NCBI GenBank assembly: GCA_028274465.1
Contig: CM051455.1
Coordinates: 117,527,547 to 117,591,546, forward strand
Source: Plantago ovata
Lineage: Eukaryota; Streptophyta; Magnoliopsida; Lamiales; Plantaginaceae
Direction: 5' to 3'
DNA: 64,000 bases
The notes under the pieces were generated by a model. It made no database searches and was not told the origin of the DNA. It was given only the letters and a program-made list of their open reading frames with translations. Shown here piece after piece: positions 55,743 through 64,000 of the stretch. The position numbers and the translations under genes were made by a program. Within the stretch, counting starts at the first letter, position 1. Every line of letters starts with the position of its first letter.

Positions 55743-56494
55743 AGACCGAGTATGCTCGGGCCTGTTGTAATCTTTTCATTTTCCGTACTTGCATTATTTT
55801 CAAACAATTTTCATTTGGCCCTTTGAGGCACTCCTCGAAACAATATGTTTGTAACATAAATTTCACTGTTGTTGTTTCTTCGCTACTCTTTTCTTTCAAT
55901 AAAATGCGATGCTCTTCGCTTTCTTACTTATACTTGTGTTCTTACTAGTTCCAACTTTCGTTATGACGTATAACTTGGATAGAGTAGTTAAACACGTATA
56001 AGTTAGAATCGAGAACCAATGTTCTTCGCTACGAGCTCTTCGATCTATCAATGCTTCTCGATCGTTTTGATCACTTTGGAAAAATTCCAAGTGTTGAGTT
56101 AGAAAGACTGGAAGTCTCTCTCCTCGATCACTTCCGTCTCCTCGCTTTTTCTTCTTTGAAAGGTCTCCATATAAATTCTCTAATAGAGTTTAGAGCGCGG
56201 AGGGTTCCCCTTAATCATGGAAATCGACTAGCTTTTATGTAGGTTAAGTAAGCTTTCTCGATCGAGTAGTCTTATTTTTTGAGTATAGTAGCTCTATACT
56301 TGAACATTTTCTTGTTGAAAGAGACATTGTATTGATTTGTCGGAAATGCAATTACAATGGGGGCTCTTCGGCCAGCTTGCTTACAACAACTTTTAACAAA
56401 AGCAAGGGGTGCCTCTCACTTGGACCAGTGAGGAATCCTCCTCGATCAATGGACCTTCCACATAAGTTTTCAAAAGCTTTTTCTCTTGACAACT
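55743..56494. other. Spacer between convergent antisense gene and pol
   Basis: It contains the AATAAA of the antisense gene (55898-55903) and otherwise no gene. The two convergent transcripts would overlap here. Confidence 0.55.
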
Positions 56495-57790
56495 TCAAGC
56501 GTAGAATCTCTGGAGGTTAGAAGTATTCCATGGATTTTTCAATACCCTTCCCTCCATGTCTTGAAGACGATAACTTCCGTTGGACCTTGCTTCAATTATC
56601 TTGTAGGGGCCTTCCCAATTGGGTTGCATTTTCCCCACTTTGCCCAAGATGTCTGCTCTTCGGAGTACTAGGTCTCCTACTTGGAAGTCTCTCTCTCTTA
56701 CGCCTTTGTTGTAGGTCTTCGCTATGAGTGCTTGATATCTGAGGATATTGGCCAAGGCGTTGGTCCTCGATTCACTGATTGTCTCTAGGTCGAAGAGTCT
56801 CTCTGTATGATTGTCCTCGGTTGATACCCTTGGATTCTGAGGGTTTCACCACCGCCACTTCTGCTGGTATGACCGCCTCGGACCCATAAACTAGCGAGAA
56901 GGGAGTCTCTCTTGTAGCTGTTTTTGAAGTAGTGCGGTATGCCCACACCACTCCATCAAGCTCGTCGACCCAGTCCTTGTTGGTAGCGAACCTCTTCTGC
57001 AAGTTGTTGACAGGATTTTGTTGACGGCTTCCGTTTGCCCATTGGATTGAGGATGTCCTACAGAGGTATACCTCCTCTCAATCTCATTTCCTTGCACCAT
57101 TCATTGAATCTTTGGCCGCAAATTGAGCACCATTATCCGAGATGAGGACCTTGGCAAGCCAAATCGACACACGATGTTCCTCCATACGAAGTTCATCACT
57201 CTTTGTTCGGTGATGGTAGATACTGCCTCAACTTCCGCCCACTTGCTAAAGTATTCGACCGCAACAATGATGAACTTCTTTTGACCCGTGCCTCTTGGAA
57301 AGGGACCGACTATGTCGATGCCCCATATGTCGAACGGACAAGTGATGGCGATGGGCATAGAGGTTTCGCCGGGACGTTGATCAAATTGGCGTGCAATTGA
57401 CACTCCTCGCACTTTTCACAAATTGGGCAGCGTCTTCACGAACAGTGGGCCAGTAGTATCCTTGTCGAATGACTTTTTGCGCGAGGGTTCTTCCTCCGGC
57501 ATGGTCTCCGCAACTTCCTCGATGCATTTCTCCAAGAAGTTTTTGAACTTCATGCTCGGCGACGCATCTCAAGTAGACTCCCTCGAAAGACCTTTTGTAC
57601 AAGTAGTCTCCTTGCATGATGTATCGAGGAGCTTTTCCCTTGATTCTCCTTGCTTCAGCTTGTCACGAGGAAGGCTTCCATTTTTGAGATATGTTGTTAT
57701 CTCTTGCATCCAATTCGGTTGATCGTCAATTGCCAAGACGTTTGGCTTTGATGACCACAAAGATGATGCGTTGATTCTCATGAGTATCAC
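56495..57790 (-). pseudogene. pol: Tat integrase, frameshifted
   Basis: In pieces on minus: linker NWMQEITTYLKNGSLPRDK (57790-57618), zinc domain LLGEMHRGSCGDHAGGRTL with QGYYWPTVREDA (57617-57381), and core CPFDIWGIDIVGPFPRGTG (first Asp). The second Asp region is scrambled by shifts near 57150. Then [20 protein letters not shown] (catalytic Glu, about 57060), [20 protein letters not shown] and a C-terminal GDLVLRRADILGKVG ending at 56495. At least three frame changes exist, so this copy would not make integrase if the sequence is right. Confidence 0.82.
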
Positions 57791-57799
57791 GTTCCGGTA

Positions 57800-58180
57800 T
57801 CAACTCCTCCGAGGCTGAAGCATACTTTGATAGGGCATCTGCCCTTTGATTGAGATCTCTCGAGAACTTTTCAATCTCACAACTTTCAAATTTTTGAATT
57901 TCTTCCGTGATGGCACTCTTGTACTCAGCCAGTGAGTCTTTCTTGGTTCTGAATTTCCCCGAGATTTGCTTCTCGGCCAGTGGGAATCAGTGAAGAGATG
58001 TAGCTTCTTCACTTCCAATGACTTTGCCATACGTAGAGCGATGAGGATGGCTTCATATTCTGCTTCATTGTTGGAGACCGGGAAACTAAGAGTAACGGCG
58101 TACTCGAGTTCAGCCCCTCCGGGACTCTTGAAGTATATTCCTATCCCGCCATTTTTTTCCTGATGAGGATCCATCAACAT
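57800..58180 (-). pseudogene. Second RNase H (aRH) of the Tat element
   Basis: NGGIGIYFKSPGGAELEYAV and NNEAEYEAILIALRMAKSL, then LHLFTDSH, show the D-E-D landmarks of a bacterial/archaeal-type RNase H. Tat elements carry this between RNase H and integrase. The frame degrades after FTDSH. A noisier second version lies right of the gap (about 58750-58990), best explained as an assembly duplicate. Confidence 0.78.
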
Positions 58181-59317
58181 GAAGAATCCAGACGTCTCCG
58201 TGGTCGACTAGTTCTTTGGGTTTTGGAGAGACGGTCTCCGCACCCTTTGGCTCGTCGGTTTTCTCTGTCAGAACACTTTCATGCCTTTCCTTTTGGTTTG
58301 GACAATCGCCTTAAGCTCTTTAAAGCATCTCCAGAGCTTGCATCGGGTTTGTTTTGATGGGTTGCCTTCGACCATCATCATAGCATTCTTTGGTTTCCGA
58401 AGAGTTTTCCTCCGAATTCCTTGAGGGATACTCCACGAGGAAGTCGGATATGACTTGTGCTTTCTTCTGCTACGGGTGCTTGGTAGGCATGTCGTACTCA
58501 CTTAGTTCAATCGCCCNNNNNNNNNNNNNNNNNNNNNNNNNNNNNNNNNNNNNNNNNNNNNNNNNNNNNNNNNNNNNNNNNNNNNNNNNNNNNNNNNNNN
58601 NNNNNNNNNNNNNNNNCGATGCTGAAGCATTACTTTGATGGGCATCTGCCTTTGATTGAGATCTCTGAGAACTTTTCAATCTCACAACTTTCAAATTTTT
58701 GAATTTCTTCCGTGATGGCCACTTGTACTCAGCTAGTGAGTCTTTCTTGGTTCTGAATTTCCCGAGATTTGCTTCTCGGCCATTGGGAATCAGTGAAGAG
58801 ATGTAGCTTCTTCACTTCAAGACTTTTCCATACGTAAGCGATGAGGAGGGATGGCTTCATATCTGCTTCATTGTTGGAGACCGGAGAGGGAGAAACTAAG
58901 CGTACGGCGTACTCTGTTCAGCCCCTCCGGGACTCTGAAGTATATTCCTATCCCGCCATTTTTTCCTGATGAGGATCCATCAACATGAAGAATCCAGATC
59001 TCCGTGGTCGACTAGTTCTTTGGGTTTTGGAGAGACGGTCTCCGCACCCTTTGGCTCGTCGGTTTCTCTGTCAGGAACACTTCATGCCTTTTCCTTTTGG
59101 TTTGGGACATCGCTTAAGCTCTTTTAAGCATCTCCAGAGCTTGCATGGTTTGTTTTGATGGGGATGCTCTTCGACCATCATCATGCCTCTTTGTTGCCGA
59201 AGAGTTTTCCTCTGAAGTTCCTTTTGAGGATACTCCACTAGGAAGTCGGCTATGACTTGTGCTTTCTTGGCTACGGGTGCTTGGTAGTCGATGTCGTACT
59301 CACTTAGTTCAATCGCC
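57815..59317. repeat. Unmerged duplicate flanking an assembly gap
   Basis: 57815-58516 and 58617-59317 are the same ~0.7 kb sequence in direct orientation. The right copy differs mostly by single-base insertions and deletions. Each copy stops or starts at the 100-N gap. This is what two overlapping contig ends look like when not merged. Broken frames here should not be read biologically. Confidence 0.88.
58517..58616. other. Assembly gap of exactly 100 N
   Basis: A placeholder gap of unknown real size. Since the flanks duplicate each other, the true gap is probably negative (an overlap). Confidence 0.98.
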
Positions 59318-60266
59318 ACCTTGCCATTCTTCCCGAATTTTCGGGCTTTCGAGGACTTGCTTGAGAGGTTGCTTTGTCAAAACAACAACCTTGTGAGCAC
59401 CGAAGTAGGGTTTCAACCTCCTTGCAGTGTAAACGAGGGCAAAGGAAAGCCTCTCGATATCCATGTACCGCGTTTCAGCCCCGGCAAGCACTTTGCTCAA
59501 GTAGTAGATGGGCAAGTGGTCGTTCCCTTGGATTCGCCCCAAACCGAGCTGATAGCTTCCCCGGTTGCTGCTAAGTACAAATAGAGTACCTCTCCGTCCA
59601 CGGTTTTGACAATAGAGGAGGAGCGAGTAGGTATTCTTTCAACTTCTCGAAGGCTTCCTCGCACTCCTTTGTCCACTCGAAGTGGCTGCTCTTTCTCAAT
59701 ACCTTGAAAAAAGGTAGATTTTTCTCGGCAGACCTGGAGATGAATCTACTCAATGCAATTGATTTTCCGACCAATTGTTGCACCTCATTGATGGACTGAG
59801 GTTGGGGAAGATCGAGGATGGCCTTTATCTTTTCGGGGTTTGCTTCTATTCCTCTCTCTGTCACCATGTAGCCGAGGAACTTCCCCCCTTTGACTCCAAA
59901 GGTACACTTCGCCGGGTTGAGCTTCATGCCATACTTTCTCAAGATTGAGAAGCACTTTGCCAGGTAACCTACATGTTGCTCCTCGGTCTTGCTTTTGACA
60001 AGCATGTCATCGACATATACTTCCATTGTTTTACCTAGCTCTTCCTTGAACATCTTGTTAACCAACCTTTGGTAAGTCGCTCCGGCGTTCTTAAGACCAA
60101 ATGGCATCACGTTGAAGCAGTACACATTGCCGTTAGCGAAGAAGGCAGTTTTAGGCACATCATCTTTGGCCATTTTGACCTGGTAGAAGCCCTGGTATGC
60201 ATCCATGAAACTCAGGAGGGCACATCCAGCGGTGGAATCAACAAGCTAGTCGATCCGTGGGAGAGG
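59309..60266 (-). pseudogene. pol: Tat reverse transcriptase (main part) and first RNase H
   Basis: On minus, after a TAA (60265-60267) and a TAG (about 60249) in frame with the upstream ORF, RT continues MDAYQGFYQVKMAKDD, FNVMPFGLKNAGATYQRL and the catalytic MEVYVDDMLVKS (intact YVDD). Thumb motif KFLGYMVTERGIEANPEK follows. A shift near 59570 leads into RNase H (LPIYYLSKVLAGAETRY, VVVLTKQPLKQVLESP), which itself breaks near 59310 before VAIELSEYDIDYQAP in the gap-adjacent segment. Confidence 0.87.
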
Positions 60267-62024
60267 TTATGGATCCTTCGGACAAAACTTGTTGAGCCTT
60301 GTAAAATTGTTGCACATTCGCCATTTCCCCGGACCTTTCTCCACGAGGACCACATTGCATACCCAGTCTGAGTATCTCACTTCTTTGATGTGGCCAGCTT
60401 TAAGAAGCCTTTGTACTTCCGCTTCTATGATGGCATTATCTTCCGCACTGAAGTCTCTTCGCTTTTCTCTGATGTGGGTGATCGATGGGTCTACGTTCAG
60501 ACGGTGAACGGCGACACGTGGGTCGATTCCCTTCAGGTCCTCGGTACTCCATGCGAAGATATCGTTGTTATCCTTCAAACATTGGATGAGTTTCATCCTG
60601 ACTTCAGTGGCCATCTCTGTGCCAATTTTTGTGACCTTGTCGGCACTTCCTTCGACAATTTGGATTTCTTCTAGGGCTTCTCTTGCTTCAATTTTGTTTT
60701 CCTCAAAGAATTTCTTCTTTTTGGAAGAGGGTGAGACTGGTGGAATCACTTGATACTCCTCGAGCTCCTTAACAGCTCCTACTAGAGTATCTTTGTCTTT
60801 CTTCATGATTGCTTTTCTTCGCCTAAGTGACGGACTTGGCTTTTTTGATTTTCTATTCACTCGCCGAACCGTGTAGAAGCGATAAGGCGCATTGTGAACA
60901 AGGGATGTCTCCTCGGGTGATTGCCCGGGGTTGGGTTCTCCAATAGCAACCCTTGAAGTGAACTTGGCTGACAAGGTGTAGCATTCCCATGCTTCTCGTA
61001 TGTCTCCTACTTCTTGTCCGATTCCCAAAGGAGTGGGGAATTTTAGCTTGTTGTGGACCGTGGACACTACGGCTCGGAATTGAGAGAGAGCGGGTCGGCC
61101 TAGGACTGCGAAATAATCAAATGGCATATCGACCACCACAAAAGGAACCTGTTGGGTTACCCGTCTAGGAGCGCTACCCATTGACATTGTGAGGTTGATC
61201 ATTCCGAGCGGCATGATAGGTTGTCCTCCGAATCCTACCAATGCGCTCCTCACTTCTCTGAGCCCTTCCCTTGGGTTCATGTGCATCCTCTTCAAGGTTC
61301 CGGTGAAAATCAAGTTTGCCGAGCACCCAGTGTCGACGAGGATTCTACCCAACTTGTAGGATTGAACATCCAAGGAAACTACAAGTGGGACGCAAGGATC
61401 ATAGATGTTGCCTCCTCCGGCATGCTTCAGAGGTATCTCGCTATCATCGAAAGAGATAACGTTGGTGCCCGGTCGCGCGGCTTGAGCATACTTCACATCT
61501 CGGACCCTGAGGTTGTCCGCAGTAATCTCCCTTTGATTACGAGTGTCGCCGCCGGCGGGTCCTCCCGCAATTGTGAGAGTGCGGATGCTTCCATTTACAG
61601 GGCGGTTCTCATAATTGTTGTAATTATGAATGTCGTCGTCCTGAGGGTTTCCTTGGTAGGGGTGCTCACTCCCGCTTTGAGGAGGTGGGGGCAGTAGTGC
61701 CAGGGGTTCCTCCTTCCGGATGTAGTTAACCAATTGACCGTTACGTATCATCCTCTCAATTTCGTTCTTGAGCTCGACGCATTCATCTGAGGTGTGCCCT
61801 TTCCCTTTGTGAAACTTACAAAATTTTTCCGAGCTCTTGTTCCTTTGGTTTTCCTTAATCGGGGGTGGCCACGAGATGTCTAGCTTCCTCGAGACTATAT
61901 AGTTCAAGATGTCGGATCTTGGCCTATTCAAGTCTGTGTAGTTGCTATATCGTCTTGGAGGTGACCTTCTGGGAGGAGACCTCTTGTCTCTGAAATCATT
62001 TCTTGAGTTGCCCTCCTTGATCAA
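60267..62024 (-). pseudogene. pol: Tat zinc finger, protease and RT N terminus
   Basis: The frame opens inside the gag end (28 bp overlap, different frame) and reads a Tat-type zinc finger CKFHKGKGHTSDEC followed by ELKNEIERMIRNGQLVNYI. The aspartic protease has ILVDTGCSANLIFTGTL (catalytic DTG) and DYFAVLGRPALSQFRAVVST. An acidic linker, LKGIDPRVAVHRLNVDPS and RT fingers GPGKWRMCNNFTRLNKFCPKD follow, ending at TAA. In relatives gag and pol are one frame, so the gag/pol shift near 62010 is probably a one-base indel. Confidence 0.87.
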
Positions 62025-63669
62025 CCCAAATTTTACTCTTTCCTCTGCTTCCCGGGATTTGGGGGCGAGGAGGGTACTCCTTTTCTTTTTCTTTTTCTTT
62101 CCATTTTTCCTTGGGAAGATTGGTTCTCACGGTGACCGTTCTTCGGAATTCCTCAGCTTCGAGGAAGTCCTTGCAAACTTTGGCAAGTTGTGCTTCATTC
62201 TCTACACACGATGCTGAGAGCACGTCTTGGAATCTGATGTTGGTAGTGTTACCATACAAGTATTCTTTCCTCTCATTGATCGAGTGATCTTCGACTTGGA
62301 GGGCTGCTTCATGGAAGCGATTGATGAAGTCCCTCAAGTCTTCATTGTTTCTCTGGACAATTTCGGCCAAGTACCTCACCCGTCTCTTGGCGTTCATTAC
62401 CTTCTCGAATCGTTTAGAGAACTCCTTACATAGATCCCTATATGATTTGATGGATCGGTGAGGGAGGCGCGACCACCATTTCATGGCTTCCCCGGAAAGG
62501 TTAGCCGGGAAGAGGAGTGCCTTAGTCCTTGAGTCATGACCGTAGGCATCCATTTTGGTGCCAAATCTTACCAAGTAGTCCTTCGGACAACTTGTTCCAT
62601 CATAGCTTTCGAAGGTGGGGAACCCTCTTTCAATTTTGGCTTGGTGGTTTCTGATCTCATCACACAAAGGGCTAGGATCTTGGTCTTGCTCTCTCTCTTG
62701 GACGGTTCCTCGAAGAGTCTCTATCTGAGCATCAAGTGCGGATTTCCTCGCGTTGAGTTCCTCCAGAGTGAGCCTCCTCCCCGTGATCGGATCGACCAGG
62801 GGGGTTACCTCAGCTACTGTTCTCAATGCTTGGTTTTCCTCCACTGCTTCCTGTTGGTTTTGAGGAGTTACCTGGTTGGGAGTAACTTGATTGGGGAGAG
62901 CGGGTGGTGTAGCGACCACCTGAACTCTATTTTCTTGCTGCGCTACATTTTGTAATGATGCCCGTATTCTTCTGTCAATCAAGTCTCTCAAGTCATCCGG
63001 GGCACCTTGCGGTCCTAACCTCGATTGGATTCTTGATGGTCCAAGTCGAGATTGGATCGGCCTGGTGTTGGCTCTCGAATGTGCTTCATCTTGTGCAACA
63101 GGTGCTCTTCCTTGGGATTGACGAGGAGCGACCAGGGTGGCCCGAGGTTGCTCTTGCACCGGTGCCTGTGGTTCTCCTTGGGCTTGTATCTCGGTATTAA
63201 CCCTAATAGCCTCATTACCTCCGACATATCCTTGTAAAGTAAGAAGGAATAGACCGTATTGAGCTTCGCCCATCCCGAAATCTGATGGTCGGACGACACG
63301 TCCATCAGGAAGGGTGAAGGTCAATGCGGCCGGTTGAGGAGGGTTCACTGCCACGGGAGGTTGGTTAATTGCTACCGGATGAGGCTGCCCCCTAGACTCG
63401 GCGTTGTTCGCGACTCTCAAAGCTCCATAGGCGTTTCCCACCGGGACTCCCTGCGGGTTATTTTCCCCCGATCTTTCATTTTCGGAGCGAGTGACATTAG
63501 TAAATGCCCCCTCCGTGTAATCCCGGTTCCTTGCAACATTGTTGTTTCTTGGTTCCCCCGGAACACCATCCGTTTCTCCTCCGCGACCGTTACTAGAGGG
63601 ACGGCCTCTAGGTCGAGGAGGATTTCCGGGTGGTGCATTAGCAAGACGGTTGCTTCTTCTGGAAGGCAT
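61996..63669 (-). CDS. gag: Tat Gag (557 aa)
   Basis: The ATG at 63669 (MPSRRSNRLANAPPG) is 68 bp inside the PBS. The first half is Pro/Gln/Arg-rich with LTFTLPDGRVVRPSD. The Retrotrans_gag domain lies at about residues 350-470: CDEIRNHQAKIERGFPTFES, YLVRFGTKMDAYGHDSRTKA and AMKWWSRLPHRSIKSYRDLC. A charged Lys/Glu tail (KWKEKEKEKEYPP) follows. The zinc finger is in the next frame. Uninterrupted, consistent with a young copy. Confidence 0.9.
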   Translation of the reverse strand: MPSRRSNRLANAPPGNPPRPRGRPSSNGRGGETDGVPGEPRNNNVARNRDYTEGAFTNVTRSENERSGENNPQGVPVGNAYGALRVANNAESRGQPHPVAINQPPVAVNPPQPAALTFTLPDGRVVRPSDFGMGEAQYGLFLLTLQGYVGGNEAIRVNTEIQAQGEPQAPVQEQPRATLVAPRQSQGRAPVAQDEAHSRANTRPIQSRLGPSRIQSRLGPQGAPDDLRDLIDRRIRASLQNVAQQENRVQVVATPPALPNQVTPNQVTPQNQQEAVEENQALRTVAEVTPLVDPITGRRLTLEELNARKSALDAQIETLRGTVQEREQDQDPSPLCDEIRNHQAKIERGFPTFESYDGTSCPKDYLVRFGTKMDAYGHDSRTKALLFPANLSGEAMKWWSRLPHRSIKSYRDLCKEFSKRFEKVMNAKRRVRYLAEIVQRNNEDLRDFINRFHEAALQVEDHSINERKEYLYGNTTNIRFQDVLSASCVENEAQLAKVCKDFLEAEEFRRTVTVRTNLPKEKWKEKEKEKEYPPRPQIPGSRGKSKIWVDQGGQLKK

Positions 63670-63736
63670 ATTCGTGATGCGTCACGAGGAGGAAAGTGGC
63701 TCGACCAGTAGGGCAAGGAATGACCTTTCGTGTCGA

Positions 63737-63754
63737 TTCCCACAGACGGCGCCA
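63737..63754 (-). promoter_or_regulatory. Primer binding site of the Tat element
   Basis: On minus TGGCGCCGTCTGTGGGAA lies two bases after the 5' LTR end (CTTCAACA). It is the PBS type usual in Tat elements and distinct from that of the Athila elements. Confidence 0.88.
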
Positions 63755-63756
63755 AA

Positions 63757-64000
63757 TGTTGAAGGGTAATTCGTGTTTCTTTCTAAGTTCGCAATGAGTC
63801 GCTAGCCTAAGTCATTCTAGTTCTTCTTCTTGTAGTGTTCCTCTAAGATAGGAAATGAGCCTTCTTGTAGCTTCCTCGTACCTGAAATAGACTAGAGGGG
63901 GGGGGGTTAGTGTCTCTTGCCCGGTCTGTAAGGTATCAGACCGGAGAGGCGACTTTACGAGTAGGGAGTTGTGAGGCTTCCCTAGTATGAGTAGTGAAAG
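63757..64000 (-). repeat. 5' LTR of the Tat element, cut by window end
   Basis: 244 bp are visible. It matches 50139 onward except for a shorter G run and a few substitutions. Confidence 0.93.

Larger units (their letters stand above)
50139..64000 (-). mobile_element. Tat-lineage Ty3/gypsy element with antisense gene, right end outside window
   Basis: Identical LTR sequence at 50139-50896 and from 63757 on. PBS and gag lie at the right on minus, followed leftwards by zinc finger, protease, RT, RNase H, a second RNase H and integrase. A long region between integrase and 3' LTR carries a gene on the opposite strand. The second RNase H and the antisense ORF are features of the Tat group (Grande/Retand-like). 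The G-run lengths and one substitution are the main LTR differences over 244 bp, so the insertion is young. A gap and duplication lie at 57815-59317. Confidence 0.88.

Noticed and set aside
58390-58694. Frames crossing the N gap
   Set aside because: They are created by unknown bases and duplicated contig ends.
1-64000. tRNA, rRNA or a bacterial-type defence or metabolic cluster
   Set aside because: No cloverleaf, rRNA core or prokaryotic gene organisation was recognised; the matches to tRNA are only primer binding sites of retroelements.

Overview
This window is plant nuclear DNA, almost entirely a nest of transposable elements. The evidence is GT-AG introns, tRNA-iMet and TGGCGCC-type primer binding sites, and plant retrotransposon lineages: a Sirevirus (Ty1/copia), Athila-type and Tat-type Ty3/gypsy elements, an Angela/Tork-type copia LTR family, a CACTA transposon, an L1-type LINE and small non-autonomous elements. 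I cannot name the species; the AT-rich sequence and the Athila/Sirevirus content would suit a eudicot. The only possible host gene is a first exon at 749-822 (-), whose remainder would lie left of the window.

Layout. 1-8.5 kb: putative host exon and leader, a Tourist-like MITE (1308-1740), a ~300 bp SMART/TRIM retroelement (2298-2599), a 5'-truncated LINE (3498-4680, -), and one end of a CACTA element with a five-exon Transposase_24-like gene (4672-7432, -). About 8.55 kb onward: a Sirevirus on + (5' LTR, PBS, gag, protease, integrase, RT, RNase H, accessory ORF3) cut into three visible pieces (8549-13397, 39583-40030, 42106-45696); its 3' end is not in the window. Into its integrase went element A (13398-39577, TSD GTTTG), a gag-protease-only Athila relative on -. 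Into A went element B (16745-34756, TSD CTATT), an Athila element on - with an env-like ORF. Into B went a same-family sibling on +, element C (22091-32393), with nearly complete gag-pol but no env-like ORF; the C/B right junction is rearranged.

Further right, the Sirevirus is split by a 2.07 kb solo LTR (40031-42100, TSD GTATT) of a copia family called E here. Its ORF3 is cut at 45697 by a second E LTR, followed by an E pol remnant and a third E LTR (48604-50138). A young Tat element on - (50139-beyond 64000) sits inside that third LTR. It has gag, PR, RT, RNase H, a second RNase H and integrase, plus a spliced gene on the opposite strand with its own TATA box. A 100-N assembly gap (58517-58616) in its pol region is flanked by an unmerged ~0.7 kb duplicate.

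Three points stand out. First, the accessory genes of three unrelated retrotransposon lineages (Sirevirus ORF3, Athila env-like, Tat antisense gene) each come with expression signals of their own, and the Sirevirus and Athila proteins may share a domain. Second, the E LTR carries six consecutive hairpins with T(A/G)G loops whose stem mismatches in the reference copy are all G-U wobbles in the sense RNA. Third, the B/C collision built an inverted repeat with ~1.4 kb arms that could yield hairpin RNA.
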